The notes beneath the pieces were generated by a model that did not search any database, had not been told where the DNA came from, and saw only the letters and a list, made by a program, of their open reading frames with translations. A program made the position numbers and the translations under genes. Positions 29,301 through 37,559 of a stretch of 64,000 bases of DNA are shown here, one piece after another (the stretch's first letter is position 1; each line of letters opens with the position of its first letter). The DNA lies in NCBI RefSeq assembly GCF_023343835.1, contig NC_064447.1, positions 2,356,001 to 2,420,000 on the forward strand, in the 5' to 3' direction. The stretch is from Lagopus muta. Lineage: Eukaryota > Chordata > Aves > Galliformes > Phasianidae.

Positions 29301-31247
29301 ACGATATGGCTGGGAAGGAGAGCCTTCCCCTGAGCTATTCTTCTGGTGGATGGCAGGATACAGGTCTCAGATAAACAAAGACGACATTCTCTAGGAGGTA
29401 ACTGCCCGACTTGCAGCCTCCCATGAGGGTTCATTACGCACTATCTGGTGACTGCTATGCCCTAATGATCACAACTGACCCCTGACAGCCTCAGAGATGA
29501 TCCATCATTGGTAGCAGAAGCAGAACAAGAGGTGAAGCATCAGCAGTGAAACAAAGGCAGAGCTTCTTTGGATGCAAGACACTGCATTTGTTCTACAGAC
29601 AAAATTTATTTTTAAGCTTTTTTTCTTTTTTTTTAAAATCAGCCAGGAGGAACCTAATGTTTGAGTAGGAAACACACTGATGCTTTTTGGTCTGCTCCAG
29701 AATATCCTTACCAGTAGTGTAAGATCTGTGGAACACAGCACCCTGAAGTGGCACATGCTGCCAACACACACGCAGTTTTCGAGCGCAGTGCGTGTCACTG
29801 CAGCTTCCCCTCCTGCCTTTGATGCTTCTCTCACTGACTGCTGCTCTCATCACTCCTCCTCAGTTAATCAAGCTCCAACTCATCACTGCTTCTCCTGCTT
29901 ACAGCCTGCAGCTTTAACCCAGTTCATGATACAGAATCTGCTTTCCCAACTCTGGATTTTTACAGCGCAGTTTAATTATGCTGCATTCATTCCCAGTGTG
30001 CCTTATAGAATCTCATCTTCACACTTATCCAACTGTCTCCAGGAAGGAGGGGGCACTAGCAGCAGAAGAGGCCCATCTGCAGGCTCCAAGGAGCGTGGAA
30101 CAGAAGGAAAATCTTCCACAGGACTCACATGAAGCGTTACAACAGTAAATTCTGCAGTGTGGCTTGACGACTGCTTCTCACCTGCCATACCCACTACTTG
30201 GCTTGTAGTTGAACCAACAACTGAATGCTCAAGGTAAAAGAAAACAATATATAACTCAGCAGACTGAAAGAATATGTTTGTATGAAGGCAATGGAAAAAT
30301 CAAGAAGCCTCTTTGAGTCTGTGAGGTTACTGCTGTTCCCCTGAAGCACAGAACTTGCTAACCTCTTTTCACATGCACAGCAGCAGCTTGCTAAACACCA
30401 CAGGTCCAACAAATCACCAAAACCCCACAGCATTTATTCACCTTCCTGAAGGGTGGTATTCACTGACAAGAACAGCCTTGAGAACACTACCCTTGGCTCC
30501 AGCTTTGGCCAAAGCCACCATCAGAAGGAGCCGTGTTGTCAGGCAGGAGCCATTCCCTGCTATGCCGGATGAGAAATCCACAGCTGCAGAGCAAGATCCC
30601 AGCTCCCAGAAGGAAAAGGCTGCAAAGCCTGGGCCTGCAGCATCTGAGGGAGCTTAGAACAGATGGGGGCTGAAAACCAGACTGGCACCAACAGCATTCA
30701 CTTGGCAAGGCCGCAGTGGGCCAGACAGGCTGCTCCCCATTCCCTGATCACAGAACGGTCTGGGTTGGAAGGGACCTCAAGGATCACGAATCTCCAACCC
30801 CCTGCCCAGCTCCCTCAGGCTGTCTTTGTAGCGGAGGTGCTGCAGCCCCCTGATCACTGCACCGTCTGTGCACACAGCTGGCATCTGCCAGCAGAGCACA
30901 CCTGGCAACGCCGGGCCTTCCTTCAGATGGAAGCAGTGAAAAATAATATCGTCATTGCTTAACACGACCCTGTGAGTGCCCGGAACGGAGCTGCAGACCT
31001 CTGGAGACAGACTGCAGGCTGGCTGAGCTCGAGCAGGGCTCTTCACACGCTTCTTCTTCCACTTATCGAGAGGAAAAATAAAGAAAGGATTGTGCAAATC
31101 ACAGCCGCACACAGCCGGGCCGACACGGCGCTCCGTAAGGCGGAGATGCGGCCCGCCGCCCCAGGCCTGCGGGGAACGGCCGGCCCAAGTCGCCCTGAGC
31201 TCGGGGCTCCGTGCGGCCCTGCCCACAGCCCGTCCCGCACTCACCAT
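2199..31247 (-). CDS. XPO6: XPO6, exportin-6 (5' part, exons 1-9; continues off left edge)
   Basis: Exportin-6 is an importin-beta/karyopherin family receptor that, with RanGTP, exports profilin-actin complexes from the nucleus (family knowledge). Nine minus-strand exons join in phase to give 444 codons: 31245-31247, 17579-17669, 16197-16309, 12809-13006, 10599-10758, 10118-10195, 6152-6605, 3096-3222, 2199-2308. All introns are GT-AG. The product matches my memory of human XPO6 almost residue for residue over residues 1-444 of about 1125; stretches such as [11 protein letters not shown] and [14 protein letters not shown] are identical. The importin-beta N-terminal region spans about residues 31-110 ([32 protein letters not shown]). 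No frameshift or premature stop is seen. The remaining roughly 680 residues (HEAT repeats) must lie beyond position 1. The start is the ATG in a good Kozak context (GCAGCCATGG) directly followed by a donor. Confidence 0.97.
2309..6151 (-). other. XPO6: XPO6 introns 8 and 7
   Basis: Intron 8 (2309-3095, 787 nt) and intron 7 (3223-6151, 2929 nt) flank exon 8. The open frames here are chance frames. A-rich stretches such as 5610-5660 may be old retroposon tails. I see no RNA gene or clear repeat. Confidence 0.75.
3096..3222 (-). CDS. XPO6: XPO6 exon 8
   Basis: 127 nt, acceptor CATTGTAG, donor CAG|GTACAG. It encodes [20 protein letters not shown] and [20 protein letters not shown], then HQ. A Thr-to-Ala change (FLTLL to FLALL) is seen relative to human. 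Confidence 0.96.
6152..6605 (-). CDS. XPO6: XPO6 exon 7 (large exon)
   Basis: 454 nt, acceptor CCCCCAG, donor AAAG|GTAAGA. It encodes about 150 residues from [20 protein letters not shown] to [12 protein letters not shown]. It is the longest coding exon of XPO6 in the window. Differences from human cluster in the loop [20 protein letters not shown], while the flanking helices are unchanged. Confidence 0.97.
10118..10195 (-). CDS. XPO6: XPO6 exon 6
   Basis: 78 nt, acceptor TTTGGCTAG, donor GTG|GTAAGG. It encodes [20 protein letters not shown] and TSGES. This is a Pro/Ser-rich linker; human has ILETVWDKH at the start. Confidence 0.96.
10599..10758 (-). CDS. XPO6: XPO6 exon 5
   Basis: 160 nt, acceptor CCTTTCAG, donor CAG|GTATGA, ends in phase 1. 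It encodes [15 protein letters not shown] through [15 protein letters not shown], identical to the human protein as I recall it. Confidence 0.97.
11675..11835 (+). repeat. degenerate CR1 LINE fragment
   Basis: The stretch keeps the CR1 3' phrase order: 'ggaacaatttcttc', 'gctgcccaggga', 'actgtccctgaaggtgttc'. It is diverged and lacks the terminal repeat. It lies inside XPO6 intron 4. Confidence 0.45.
12809..13006 (-). CDS. XPO6: XPO6 exon 4
   Basis: 198 nt (66 codons), acceptor TTTTCCAG, donor CAG|GTAAGAAG. It runs from [17 protein letters not shown] to [11 protein letters not shown]. It differs from my memory of human at few positions (for example IRSCLP for IRSSLP and AQHK for AHHK). Confidence 0.97.
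13007..17578 (-). other. XPO6: XPO6 introns 3 and 2
   Basis: Intron 3 (13007-16196, 3190 nt) and intron 2 (16310-17578, 1269 nt). There is a short TA-rich run at 14482-14506 and A/T runs at 13190-13206 and 14555-14565. No gene or well-defined repeat family is recognised. Confidence 0.75.
16197..16309 (-). CDS. XPO6: XPO6 exon 3 (importin-beta N-terminal region)
   Basis: 113 nt, acceptor TTTTTTCAG, donor GAG|GTAAGA. It encodes [20 protein letters not shown] and [17 protein letters not shown]. This is the Ran-binding importin-beta N-terminal type helix pair. Confidence 0.97.
17579..17669 (-). CDS. XPO6: XPO6 exon 2
   Basis: 91 nt, acceptor TTTGCAG, donor G|GTGAGTG. It encodes residues 2-31 ([20 protein letters not shown] and so on) and ends in phase 1. 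It matches the human protein start except for an Asp-to-Asn change (HDC to HNC). Confidence 0.97.
19330..19682 (+). mobile_element. CR1 LINE 3' fragment, sense
   Basis: A typical CR1 tail: 'gagacctcatagctctctac', 'tgaaaggaggttgtggtgag', 'ggcctcaagttgcaccaggg', 'gctgcccagggagctgc', 'ttggactggatgatcttgga', ending near 'attgtatga'. It is a 5'-truncated, non-coding avian CR1 copy of about 350 nt. It is one of the better preserved copies here and lies in XPO6 intron 1. Confidence 0.88.
19905..20030 (-). repeat. probable CR1-derived or other avian interspersed repeat
   Basis: The stretch 'ctcatcctgttgaagctcat' followed by 'ttggcctcagcccattgatg' and 'ccctctgcagggccttcc' resembles a repeated phrase that I recall from bird genomes in antisense CR1 context. 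Family assignment is from memory and uncertain. Confidence 0.45.
20088..20273 (-). mobile_element. CR1 LINE 3' fragment, antisense
   Basis: It begins at the reversed terminal repeat 'tcatagaacggcctgggttg' and continues 'ttccaaccccctgctgtg', 'ggctgcccagagccacatcc', 'ggggcatccacagcctcctt', 'gtgccagtgcctcac'. This is the reverse complement of the canonical CR1 3' end. It lies 0.4 kb from the sense copy at 19.3-19.7 kb. Confidence 0.92.
21358..21600 (-). mobile_element. CR1 LINE fragment, antisense
   Basis: Starts 'aatcatagaattaaaaaaag' and continues 'ccctcagtgccacatcccca', 'ggagcacctccatggacggt', 'gcaacttaaggcccatttcc', 'tcttatccta'. This is the antisense order of a CR1 subfamily different from the copy at 20.1 kb. 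No coding capacity remains. Confidence 0.88.
22841..22959 (+). mobile_element. CR1 LINE 3' fragment, sense
   Basis: 'ggctggatgtggctctgggc', 'agcctggtctgatggttggt', 'ggggggttgaaactagatgg', ending in the 8-mer-type tail 'ctatgaccctatga'. It is a very short, 5'-truncated copy of about 120 nt. Confidence 0.9.
28391..28442 (-). repeat. short CR1 3' end, antisense
   Basis: 'tcatagaatatcccaacttg' followed by 'gaaagggcccataaggacca' and 'ttgagtccca' match the CR1 antisense terminus. Only about 50 nt is recognisable. Confidence 0.72.
30746..30806 (-). repeat. short CR1 3' end, antisense
   Basis: 'gatcacagaacggtctgggt' and 'tggaagggacctcaaggatc' then 'ctccaaccccctgcc' are the reverse complement of the CR1 3' terminus. 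It lies near the 5' end of XPO6 intron 1, about 0.4 kb from exon 1. Confidence 0.85.
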
Positions 31248-31900
31248 GGCTGCGGGCCGTCCGTCCCACGGGGCGGCTCTGGGCTGGGCGCCGCGCTCCG
31301 CTCACCTCATGGCCGCTCACCCCCCGTCCGCAGAGCAGCCGCCTCACCCCAGGCCCCGGGGCCCGCCCCCGGCCGCCGAGCACGGGGAGCCCCGGGGCGC
31401 TGGGAAGGGCCGCCGGATGGCAGACCGACGCGGGCCGCTGGAGGAGCCGGGAGCGGCGCTGCTACGGGCGGAGCGGCCACAGCTCCTCCGGGCGCATCCT
31501 GCGGCTCTGCCCTCCCCGCCCCGCCCGCCGGAAGCGACCGCCCGGCCCCACCGACCAATCGCAGCCGAGGCCGCGGGGCTCGGCGCGTGCGCACTCCGCC
31601 TCAGCACGCCTCTGTCCGCCATCTTGAAGGAGGGCGCGGTGTCTCGCAGGGCGGAGGGGAAGGTGCGCGCAAGGAGGTGCGCCTCACCCCGCCCCTGCAC
31701 TGCTGCGCGTGCGCGCCCGGCTCTTCCCGCCCTGCAGGAAGCGGGAAGGGGAGGGGCGGGGCTGAGTTGGCCACGCCCCCTTCTGAGGGCTGGGCGTGCC
31801 GGCGAGCGGCGCGTGAACGGGGCGGGCGTTGCTTGGCAACGCAGTGGGGCGGGCGCGGCCTGGGCCCGGCTCTGAGCCCCGCTCCCCGCACGGTGACCCG
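31100..31900. promoter_or_regulatory. XPO6: CpG-island promoter of XPO6
   Basis: Dense CpG and high GC surround and lie upstream of XPO6 exon 1. Readable motifs include a CCAAT box (about 31555), an NRF1-like GCGCGTGCGCA (31583-31593), another GCGCGTGCGCGC near 31705, and a YY1-type CCGCCATCTTG (31616-31626, AAGATGGCGG on the transcribed sense strand). No TATA box is seen. This is the usual layout of a housekeeping promoter, and such islands often fire in both directions. Confidence 0.8.
31245..31480 (-). CDS. XPO6: XPO6 exon 1 (5'UTR plus ATG only)
   Basis: On the minus strand, GCAGCC-ATG is followed at once by the donor GTGAGTGCG, so exon 1 supplies only the initiator Met (31247-31245). 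Exon 2 then starts with GCA TCT GAA (Ala-Ser-Glu), matching the human MASEEASL start. The upper limit of the exon is arbitrary, because the transcription start cannot be read from sequence; it lies within the CpG island. Confidence 0.85.
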
Positions 31901-34209
31901 GCTGGCCAGCATGAGGCCTACCTTCGTTTCTTCCTACCGCATTTCTTATGGTTCCCAACGTCTCGCTGAAACCAGCAGCTTAATAGGCTTTAGGGGGCTG
32001 CGTACGTACAAAGGTATTGAATGTGCTTGCAGTTGCATTAGAGGATCAAACAAAACAGGAGAGGGAGAGAATTGAGCCGCCAGGCAGTGTAACTGACTGC
32101 AGGGATTGGCAAGGAGAGCAGGGCTGAGCAGCACGTGCTTTTCCCACTGCCCATTTTCTTCCCCGTTCTGGCAGCACGCTGACCTGCACATCCTGCACTT
32201 TCCGGTGCTGCATCCCCAGCTTTTGTATTCCCGTTTCCCTACAAAGTCCATGGGGCTGCAGCAGGTACAGGATTTGGGGCTGGCAGTCCGCCCTGAGCTC
32301 CACGGGCTTCATCCCTGTTTTGGAAGCACCTCCCCAAGGCCATGAGAGCATCTTCGTGTCCTGGCTGCGCTGGGATGGAAGGTCCTATGCTGCATGGCTG
32401 GAGAAACCACTGCGGCCTCTGTGTTTCAATGTGGAGCTCCTTCTGAATCTCTTGCTAATGAGATTTTGCTCTCGTCGACCCAAGTTGGGAAAAGCCATGG
32501 AACATCCTTTGGAGAGGAAAAAAAAAAAGAGAAAAAAAACCCAATATCTACACTGGGAGGCCAAGGGGAAAGAATTAGTGAAAATTGTTCCTTGCTGCAT
32601 GGTTTATCCCCTGGTTATCTTTGTTCTCGCTTCAGACCCAGCCAGGTATCTGTTTTCATCTCGTTCTATTGCTTCTGCCACAAATTGAGCCATAACTCAT
32701 TCTGAGTGCCATGGACAACTGAGTGCTTCCACCCGGTCTGACTTCATGGAAAGGGTTAAACCATCTTTTGTAAGTACAATAAAGCAATATTGAAATGTGA
32801 GGGAAAGTTTTGTGTGGCCCAACCATGCCCTGTGTGTGCTTGGCAATAAGCAATTTGTTCATTGAGCAAGCTATTAAAAAACACAGCAGGTAAAGGTTCT
32901 GAGTGCAAGTACCCTCCAGCAGCCATTAGGGGCTCCCATGGCTGGGCACCATTGCCTCTTCCCTTCCCTGGGAGAGCAGCTCTTCTCTCCATGTTCCTGC
33001 TCCTCTCCATTCGGCCCATTAGCCGAGGCATTAAATTTTAACATTTTCCCCATGCTGCTGTGAGTGAGTGAGTGCCTGGGTGGGTGCCAGGGCCCTGGGG
33101 ATGCAGAGGGGCTCCTGATGACACCTGTGGGATGCTGGTATGTGGACATCCGTGCCCCTGGGGGCACGGATGAAGGTGATGGATGTGAGTTAGGGATAGC
33201 TGCCCTCTGGGTTCGGTCCTTGAGAGCTTTGCACCGAGGACGGGGCTCAGAGCCACGCTCCCCTCAGCACAGCGTGGCTGGGAGCTTTCCGGCCACAAGA
33301 AGTTAAAAACCCATCGATGTTTGCCATTAGTGTGGGAGTGGCTGGGATAAATGTGCTGCAACCAGACCAAAGCGCTGAATAATTCCCGGGGAGTGATGAC
33401 AAATCTGATGGAGAAACTCTCTGTGTCCTCCCACTGCCATTCACAGGGAGCTGCCCCAGGGGCAGGACAGCAGCTGGGGTGAGGGGCTGGCTCCCGGCAC
33501 CGCTGTGCTGAGTTTGCCAGGACTCCGCCGCAGTGCTGGTGGGCCCCATGGCACCGGCAACGGCAGCTGAGGAGTTAATTCCCAGCCTCACCGCATGGCT
33601 CTGGAGCTATTAATACCCACACGCTGCTGATCTGCCAGAGCGAGCGGCGGCTCTGCTGTGAGACCGGTCCTGGGCAGCCACGGCTCCTCGTGCCACAACT
33701 TTCCTCCGTGGGCACACCGAGCACCTGCTCACTGCGAGCCCCTGCACTGCCACTGTCGTGACTGAGCTGGGGGCACCGGGGCCTGGCACCTGGCTGCCAC
33801 GTGGGTGCCGGAGAGGGGCAGCTGCATCCTTTGGCTTTGGAAGTGTGGTGGGGCTGAGACGGGGCCTCATCCTGCCCCAGCGGAGCCCTCACCCACAGCA
33901 ATGCCATCCCAGATCCCCGCGTGTGCCCGCTGAACACCGGTGCCAACTGCAAGATGGGTGCCGGGACGGCATTGGGCACCGGTGCGAGAGGGATGCAGGT
34001 CATAGCCTGGCCCAGAGCTGCCTCCTCTTGTGGTGAGCAAACAGCCCCAGAGCTCAGCCTGATGGTGTGAGGCTCCCCAGCACCATGGCACTGGCTGGGT
34101 GAGCCCCACCAGCGGCACTGCTGAGGGCGAGGAAGATGCCAACGCAGCTCCGGTGCTGCCCGGCCCACTGTCCCCCTCGCCCAGGTGCAACGGCCACCGG
34201 AGCTGAGCG

Positions 34210-34934
34210 ATGGATTCCTTCTGCTTCGTCTGCTTCCAGAAAGAGGAGCTGCAGCCCCTGCACCTCCACAGGTCAGTGCTGCGGGGACGCGGCGTGGGGC
34301 TGGGTTGGGAATGGTGGCTGATGGAGACCCTCCTGCTGAGCCCAAAGTTTGCATTGGAGCAGATGCAGCGTCTCCTGGACGGAGGGGACTGTGCCTTGGC
34401 ACTGCGCTGTGCCGTGTGCTGTGCCATGTGCCGTGCCATTTGCTATGCCATGATGTGCCGTGCCGTGCCATGTGCAGTACTGTGCCATGTGCCATGCCGT
34501 GCTGAGTGGGAGCAGGGCTGTGGGTTGGGAAGCACCTCCCGCCACATCCCAACAGGTTGCAGCAGCTCAGGAGGAGCAGGACGCAGGTGTGCCTGGCAGC
34601 CTGGGGAGCTCAGAGGACAGTGGGGTTTGGGCACTGCCGTGCCCCCTCTGGACCCATCCCTGTGCACCAGGAAAGCGCTCAGTGTGTCAACTCCTGCTTG
34701 GCCGTCCCCAGCCTTGGGACAACCACAGCACCTGGTGCTGTTCCTCCTGCACCGGCTCACCTGATTGTGACCCTGCTCTCAGCGCTGCAGGACAGACCCC
34801 GGGGCAGAGCCACGAGTGCCGGCACTCTGCTCTTTCCCTCCCTGCTGCTTTCTGGCTCCACAACCTCCTCTCCCATCCGCGTTGCTGAACGGCAGCCAAG
34901 GCAGCACACGGTGCCTGAATTAGCCGGACAGCCG
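34210..34934 (+). other. weak candidate spliced ORF, unrecognised
   Basis: Three segments with splice-like borders join in frame: 34210-34271 (ATG, MDSFCFVCFQKEELQPLHLH, donor ACAG|GTCAGT), 34556-34586 (LQQLRRSRTQ, acceptor CAACAG, donor GCAG|GTGTGC) and 34671-34934 (88 codons, acceptor CACCAG, donor CCG|GTGAGG). The first segment has a CxxC (CFVC). I recognise no family, and the third segment has low-complexity Ala/Pro/Thr/Ser composition typical of chance GC-rich frames. It could be an unannotated or lineage-specific transcript, or coincidence. Confidence 0.2.
34391..34505. repeat. imperfect GTGCC/GTGCCAT tandem repeat
   Basis: Repeated units of the type TGTGCCATG, TGCCGTGCCATT and CTGTGCCATG run for about 115 nt. 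They are imperfect 5- to 10-mer units. The same GTGCC core recurs at 35527-35558. Confidence 0.75.
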
Positions 34935-35526
34935 GTGAGGATGCGAGGTGTGAATACCGGCACACGCCGTGCCCAGCTGCTCCTCCCCGGCACCGGGCCA
35001 CTGCCGGCTGCTGTCCTGTGCCACCGTCCCACGTGCCAGGAGCATGGCTACCAGCAGGGCTGTGCCTTGTCCTCGGTGGGCTCACGGTGTCCTGGGCACG
35101 CTGTGAGGAGCCTGTCCTCCTGTCCTTCCTACCAGTACGCTGGAAGGTGTAGGATTTATTTTAGTGTTTCAATCCTGTTCTTGATCTGATGTCATTGAGC
35201 CCATGAGCTGGGACGGTGCAGCGATGCAGGTCACCAGGGCTGGGAGCGGTGATGGGGGATGGGGCTGCCGGATGGAGAGGGGCGCAGAGCAGCCCTTGGA
35301 CCCTCCCAGCTCCCATCCCGCAGCTTGATCTGCACTAGGGCTGAGCGGCCGCGGGTAACCGGCACAGGGAGGTGACATCCCGACATCCTAGCCAGGGCTT
35401 AATGACGGGGCAGAGCGGCTTGCTGGGCTGCTGAGGCCGGGTGGGCTCCCGCTCCGACTCGCGACGGGTGCCGGTCCCCTCTCCCTCGCTAGATGGTGCC
35501 AGCGGAACGGGCTGCGAGCGGAGGCT

Positions 35527-35558
35527 CCGTGCCGTGCCGTGCCGTGCGGTGCCGTGCT
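35527..35558. repeat. short (GTGCC)n microsatellite
   Basis: Five to six consecutive copies of CGTGC with one change (GCGGT). It is the same core as the tract 1.1 kb to the left. Confidence 0.8.
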
Positions 35559-35812
35559 CCAGGAGCAGCGACTGAGCCGCTGTCTGCAGCCTCACTCTCA
35601 GACCAGGGAGAGCAGTGCGATGCTGTGACCCCGCTACACCCCAGATCCCACCTGCCCTTCTGCTTTGCTTCAGAAGAATCCCGCTCAAAAGAAGAGCACC
35701 CTGTTCCTTTTCAAATTGATCTCTCTCTCGTCATCATTATGCTTCAGTCAGCGCTGCCTCATAGCTGCCTGCAAGCAGCCCTGATGGCCTCATGCCCCCC
35801 TCCCCTCCCCAA

Positions 35813-35835
35813 GGGGGGGGGGGGGGGGGGGGGGG
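35813..35835. repeat. poly-G homopolymer (G23)
   Basis: A run of 23 G follows a C-rich stretch (CCCCCCTCCCCTCCCC) and precedes AGGGG. It can form G-quadruplex or C/G hairpin structures. Its length is likely to be unreliable in an assembly. Confidence 0.9.
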
Positions 35836-35930
35836 AGGGGCAGCGAGCAGAAGGCTGTGCCCCTGCTCAGCTGTTTGGGGTCCATCCCATTGCTGCTCCT
35901 ATATCCCCCAGGAGCAGAGGTAGGGCCTGG

Positions 35931-35964
35931 GGGCTGCAGGAGGGGCTGCAGGAGGGGCTGCAGC
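35931..35964. repeat. short 12-bp tandem repeat
   Basis: The unit GGGCTGCAGGAG is present about 2.8 times in tandem. Confidence 0.8.
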
Positions 35965-36394
35965 ACCCTGATGGCCGCTGGCAGCAGCTCGGTGTGCCCC
36001 CGCCACAAAGCAGAACTGCAGCTCATGGCCCATGGCAGCGTGTGCTGCATCCCCTCCTGGACCTTGGGAGCAGCAGCCCTGGGGTGGGGGATCACCAGCT
36101 CCCCCGGCCCTGCTCCGCCCTGGAAGCCCCTCTGGCCAGGTGCCACCCGGGGTTGAGAGGGCGCTGACCCCTTTATGTTGTGATGAGGATCCGGGCCACA
36201 ATAGGATGAGAAGCAGAGGTCTGGCAGCTCCCAGCAAGGCAGAGCAGGGTTAGGGGCTCAATGGGGCAGAGACGGGGCAGATCCCTCAGGCAGCAGGGAG
36301 GCACCGCCGGCAGCTCCCCGGGGCACAGCGCATCCCCAGCTGCTCCCTGTGCTCCCGCTGCGGCTCCCGGCGTGCTCCGCTCCTGCGCGCTGCC

Positions 36395-36434
36395 TGCCTT
36401 CCCTCCCTCCCTTCCCTCCCTCCCGTTCCTTCCC
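36395..36434. repeat. CCTCCCTTCC polypyrimidine tract
   Basis: A C/T-only run of about 35-40 nt, a TCCC/TTCC simple repeat upstream of the SBK1 island. Confidence 0.75.
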
Positions 36435-37418
36435 AGCATCCCCGCGCCGGCTCCGGGCAGTTTCGGCTCATGGCACCGAGGCGTGACAGCTTGCGGAAGC
36501 GTTGGGAGCACCTTCGCTTTGGGCTGAGCCGCTCCCCACTCCCAGCGCTGGGCAAGGGGACAAACAAGCTTTGAATTCAGAGAGGCTGTTAGAAACGTTC
36601 TGGACTTTCTGCTTCTGGTTTGCCAGCGAGAGATGCTCGGAAGCAAACCTCTCCAGGAACAGGGGAGGCATTCACAGCACCTCTACCCACAAGCCGGGGA
36701 CGCATGACCCAGGCTGGTCTCCACTTCGTGGTGCACACACAACTTCAACCCCAACAGGGCCCTGCACGTCCCCAGCTCGTCCTTGTGCTGCTCGTGGCAA
36801 CGTGGGAAGCCATTCCTGGAGAGCCATGATTTGCTTCTCCAGGTCATTTCCCCACTGACTGAGCGCATGCTGGCGCAGGGCGGGATGTTCCCCCGAGCAG
36901 CAGCAGGAATCCCAGGCGCACTCGGATGGTCCAGGACAAATGTGACAAACACGTTTCAGCCATCTCCTTTCATTTTGCTGATCGTCGTTAGTTATTAATA
37001 TTCTTTAAGTGCTTTGAAGACCACGAGCTCGATGCAAACAGTGGCGGGTGTTATTGTTATTGCTGTTCTTATTCGATCCGTGCGTGACCCACATGCCTGC
37101 CACGTGCTGGAGCTCTCTCTGCAGCTTCAAAGCGGCGTCTGATGGGAAGGATGGAGCCCCACAGAACCCTATAAAGCCCCATAGGGCCCCACAGAGCCTC
37201 AGGGAGCTGACACCCTTCCAGCAGAACACTGCAGGATGTGCCATGCGCTCACCCAAATGCGAAGGGGCTGCAAATGGCATCTCTCTCAGTGCTCCCTGTC
37301 CTCTGCCGCCGGCCCCACTTTGTCCCCCGCTGTTCCCAGGGCAGCCGATGCGTCCCGAGGACCCGGCCCCATCCAGGTTCCCCCCAGCGCCGCTCCTTGC
37401 ACCTGACCTAGAAACAGC

Positions 37419-37427
37419 TATAAATAG
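37419..37427 (+). promoter_or_regulatory. TATA-box-like TATAAATAG
   Basis: TATAAATAG in a moderately GC-rich context about 0.4-0.5 kb upstream of the candidate SBK1 exon 1. It is a good match to the TATA consensus, but no start site can be proven. A further TATAAAG lies at about 37170. Confidence 0.35.
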
Positions 37428-37559
37428 GGACAGCTGGAGAGATCAGAGGCGCAGCTTCAAACACCGCAGCTGGGGGGTGGTGGCACAGGGAGGGGACAGA
37501 GGGGACAGCCCCACTGCGGATGGGTGCGAAGGGGGGGGGGATGTTGGACCCGCTCCATC

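Larger units (their letters stand above)
17670..31244 (-). other. XPO6: XPO6 intron 1 (13.6 kb)
   Basis: This long first intron separates the ATG-only exon 1 from exon 2. It contains most of the recognisable CR1 copies in the window (listed separately). Between 23.0 and 28.3 kb and between 28.5 and 30.7 kb I see only unannotated sequence with chance open frames, all under 175 codons. Long first introns often carry regulatory elements; none can be assigned from sequence alone. Confidence 0.8.
31901..37500. other. XPO6-SBK1 intergenic region
   Basis: About 5.6 kb between the divergent genes. It is GC-rich, so long chance open frames occur on both strands (up to about 325 codons). It holds GTGCC-type repeats, a G23 homopolymer, a pyrimidine tract and one weak spliced-ORF candidate at 34.2-34.9 kb, each listed separately. 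I recognise no conserved protein. Confidence 0.6.

Noticed and set aside
30972-32075. A 367-codon plus-strand open frame across the XPO6 CpG island
   Set aside because: It is a chance frame in GC-rich DNA overlapping exon 1 in antisense; it is Pro/Ala/Arg-rich with no domain.
33575-34552. A 325-codon minus-strand open frame with a His/Gly/Thr-rich repeat (HGTxHGTAHG)
   Set aside because: The repeat is the translation of the GTGCC-type tandem repeat, so the frame is repeat-driven, not a gene.
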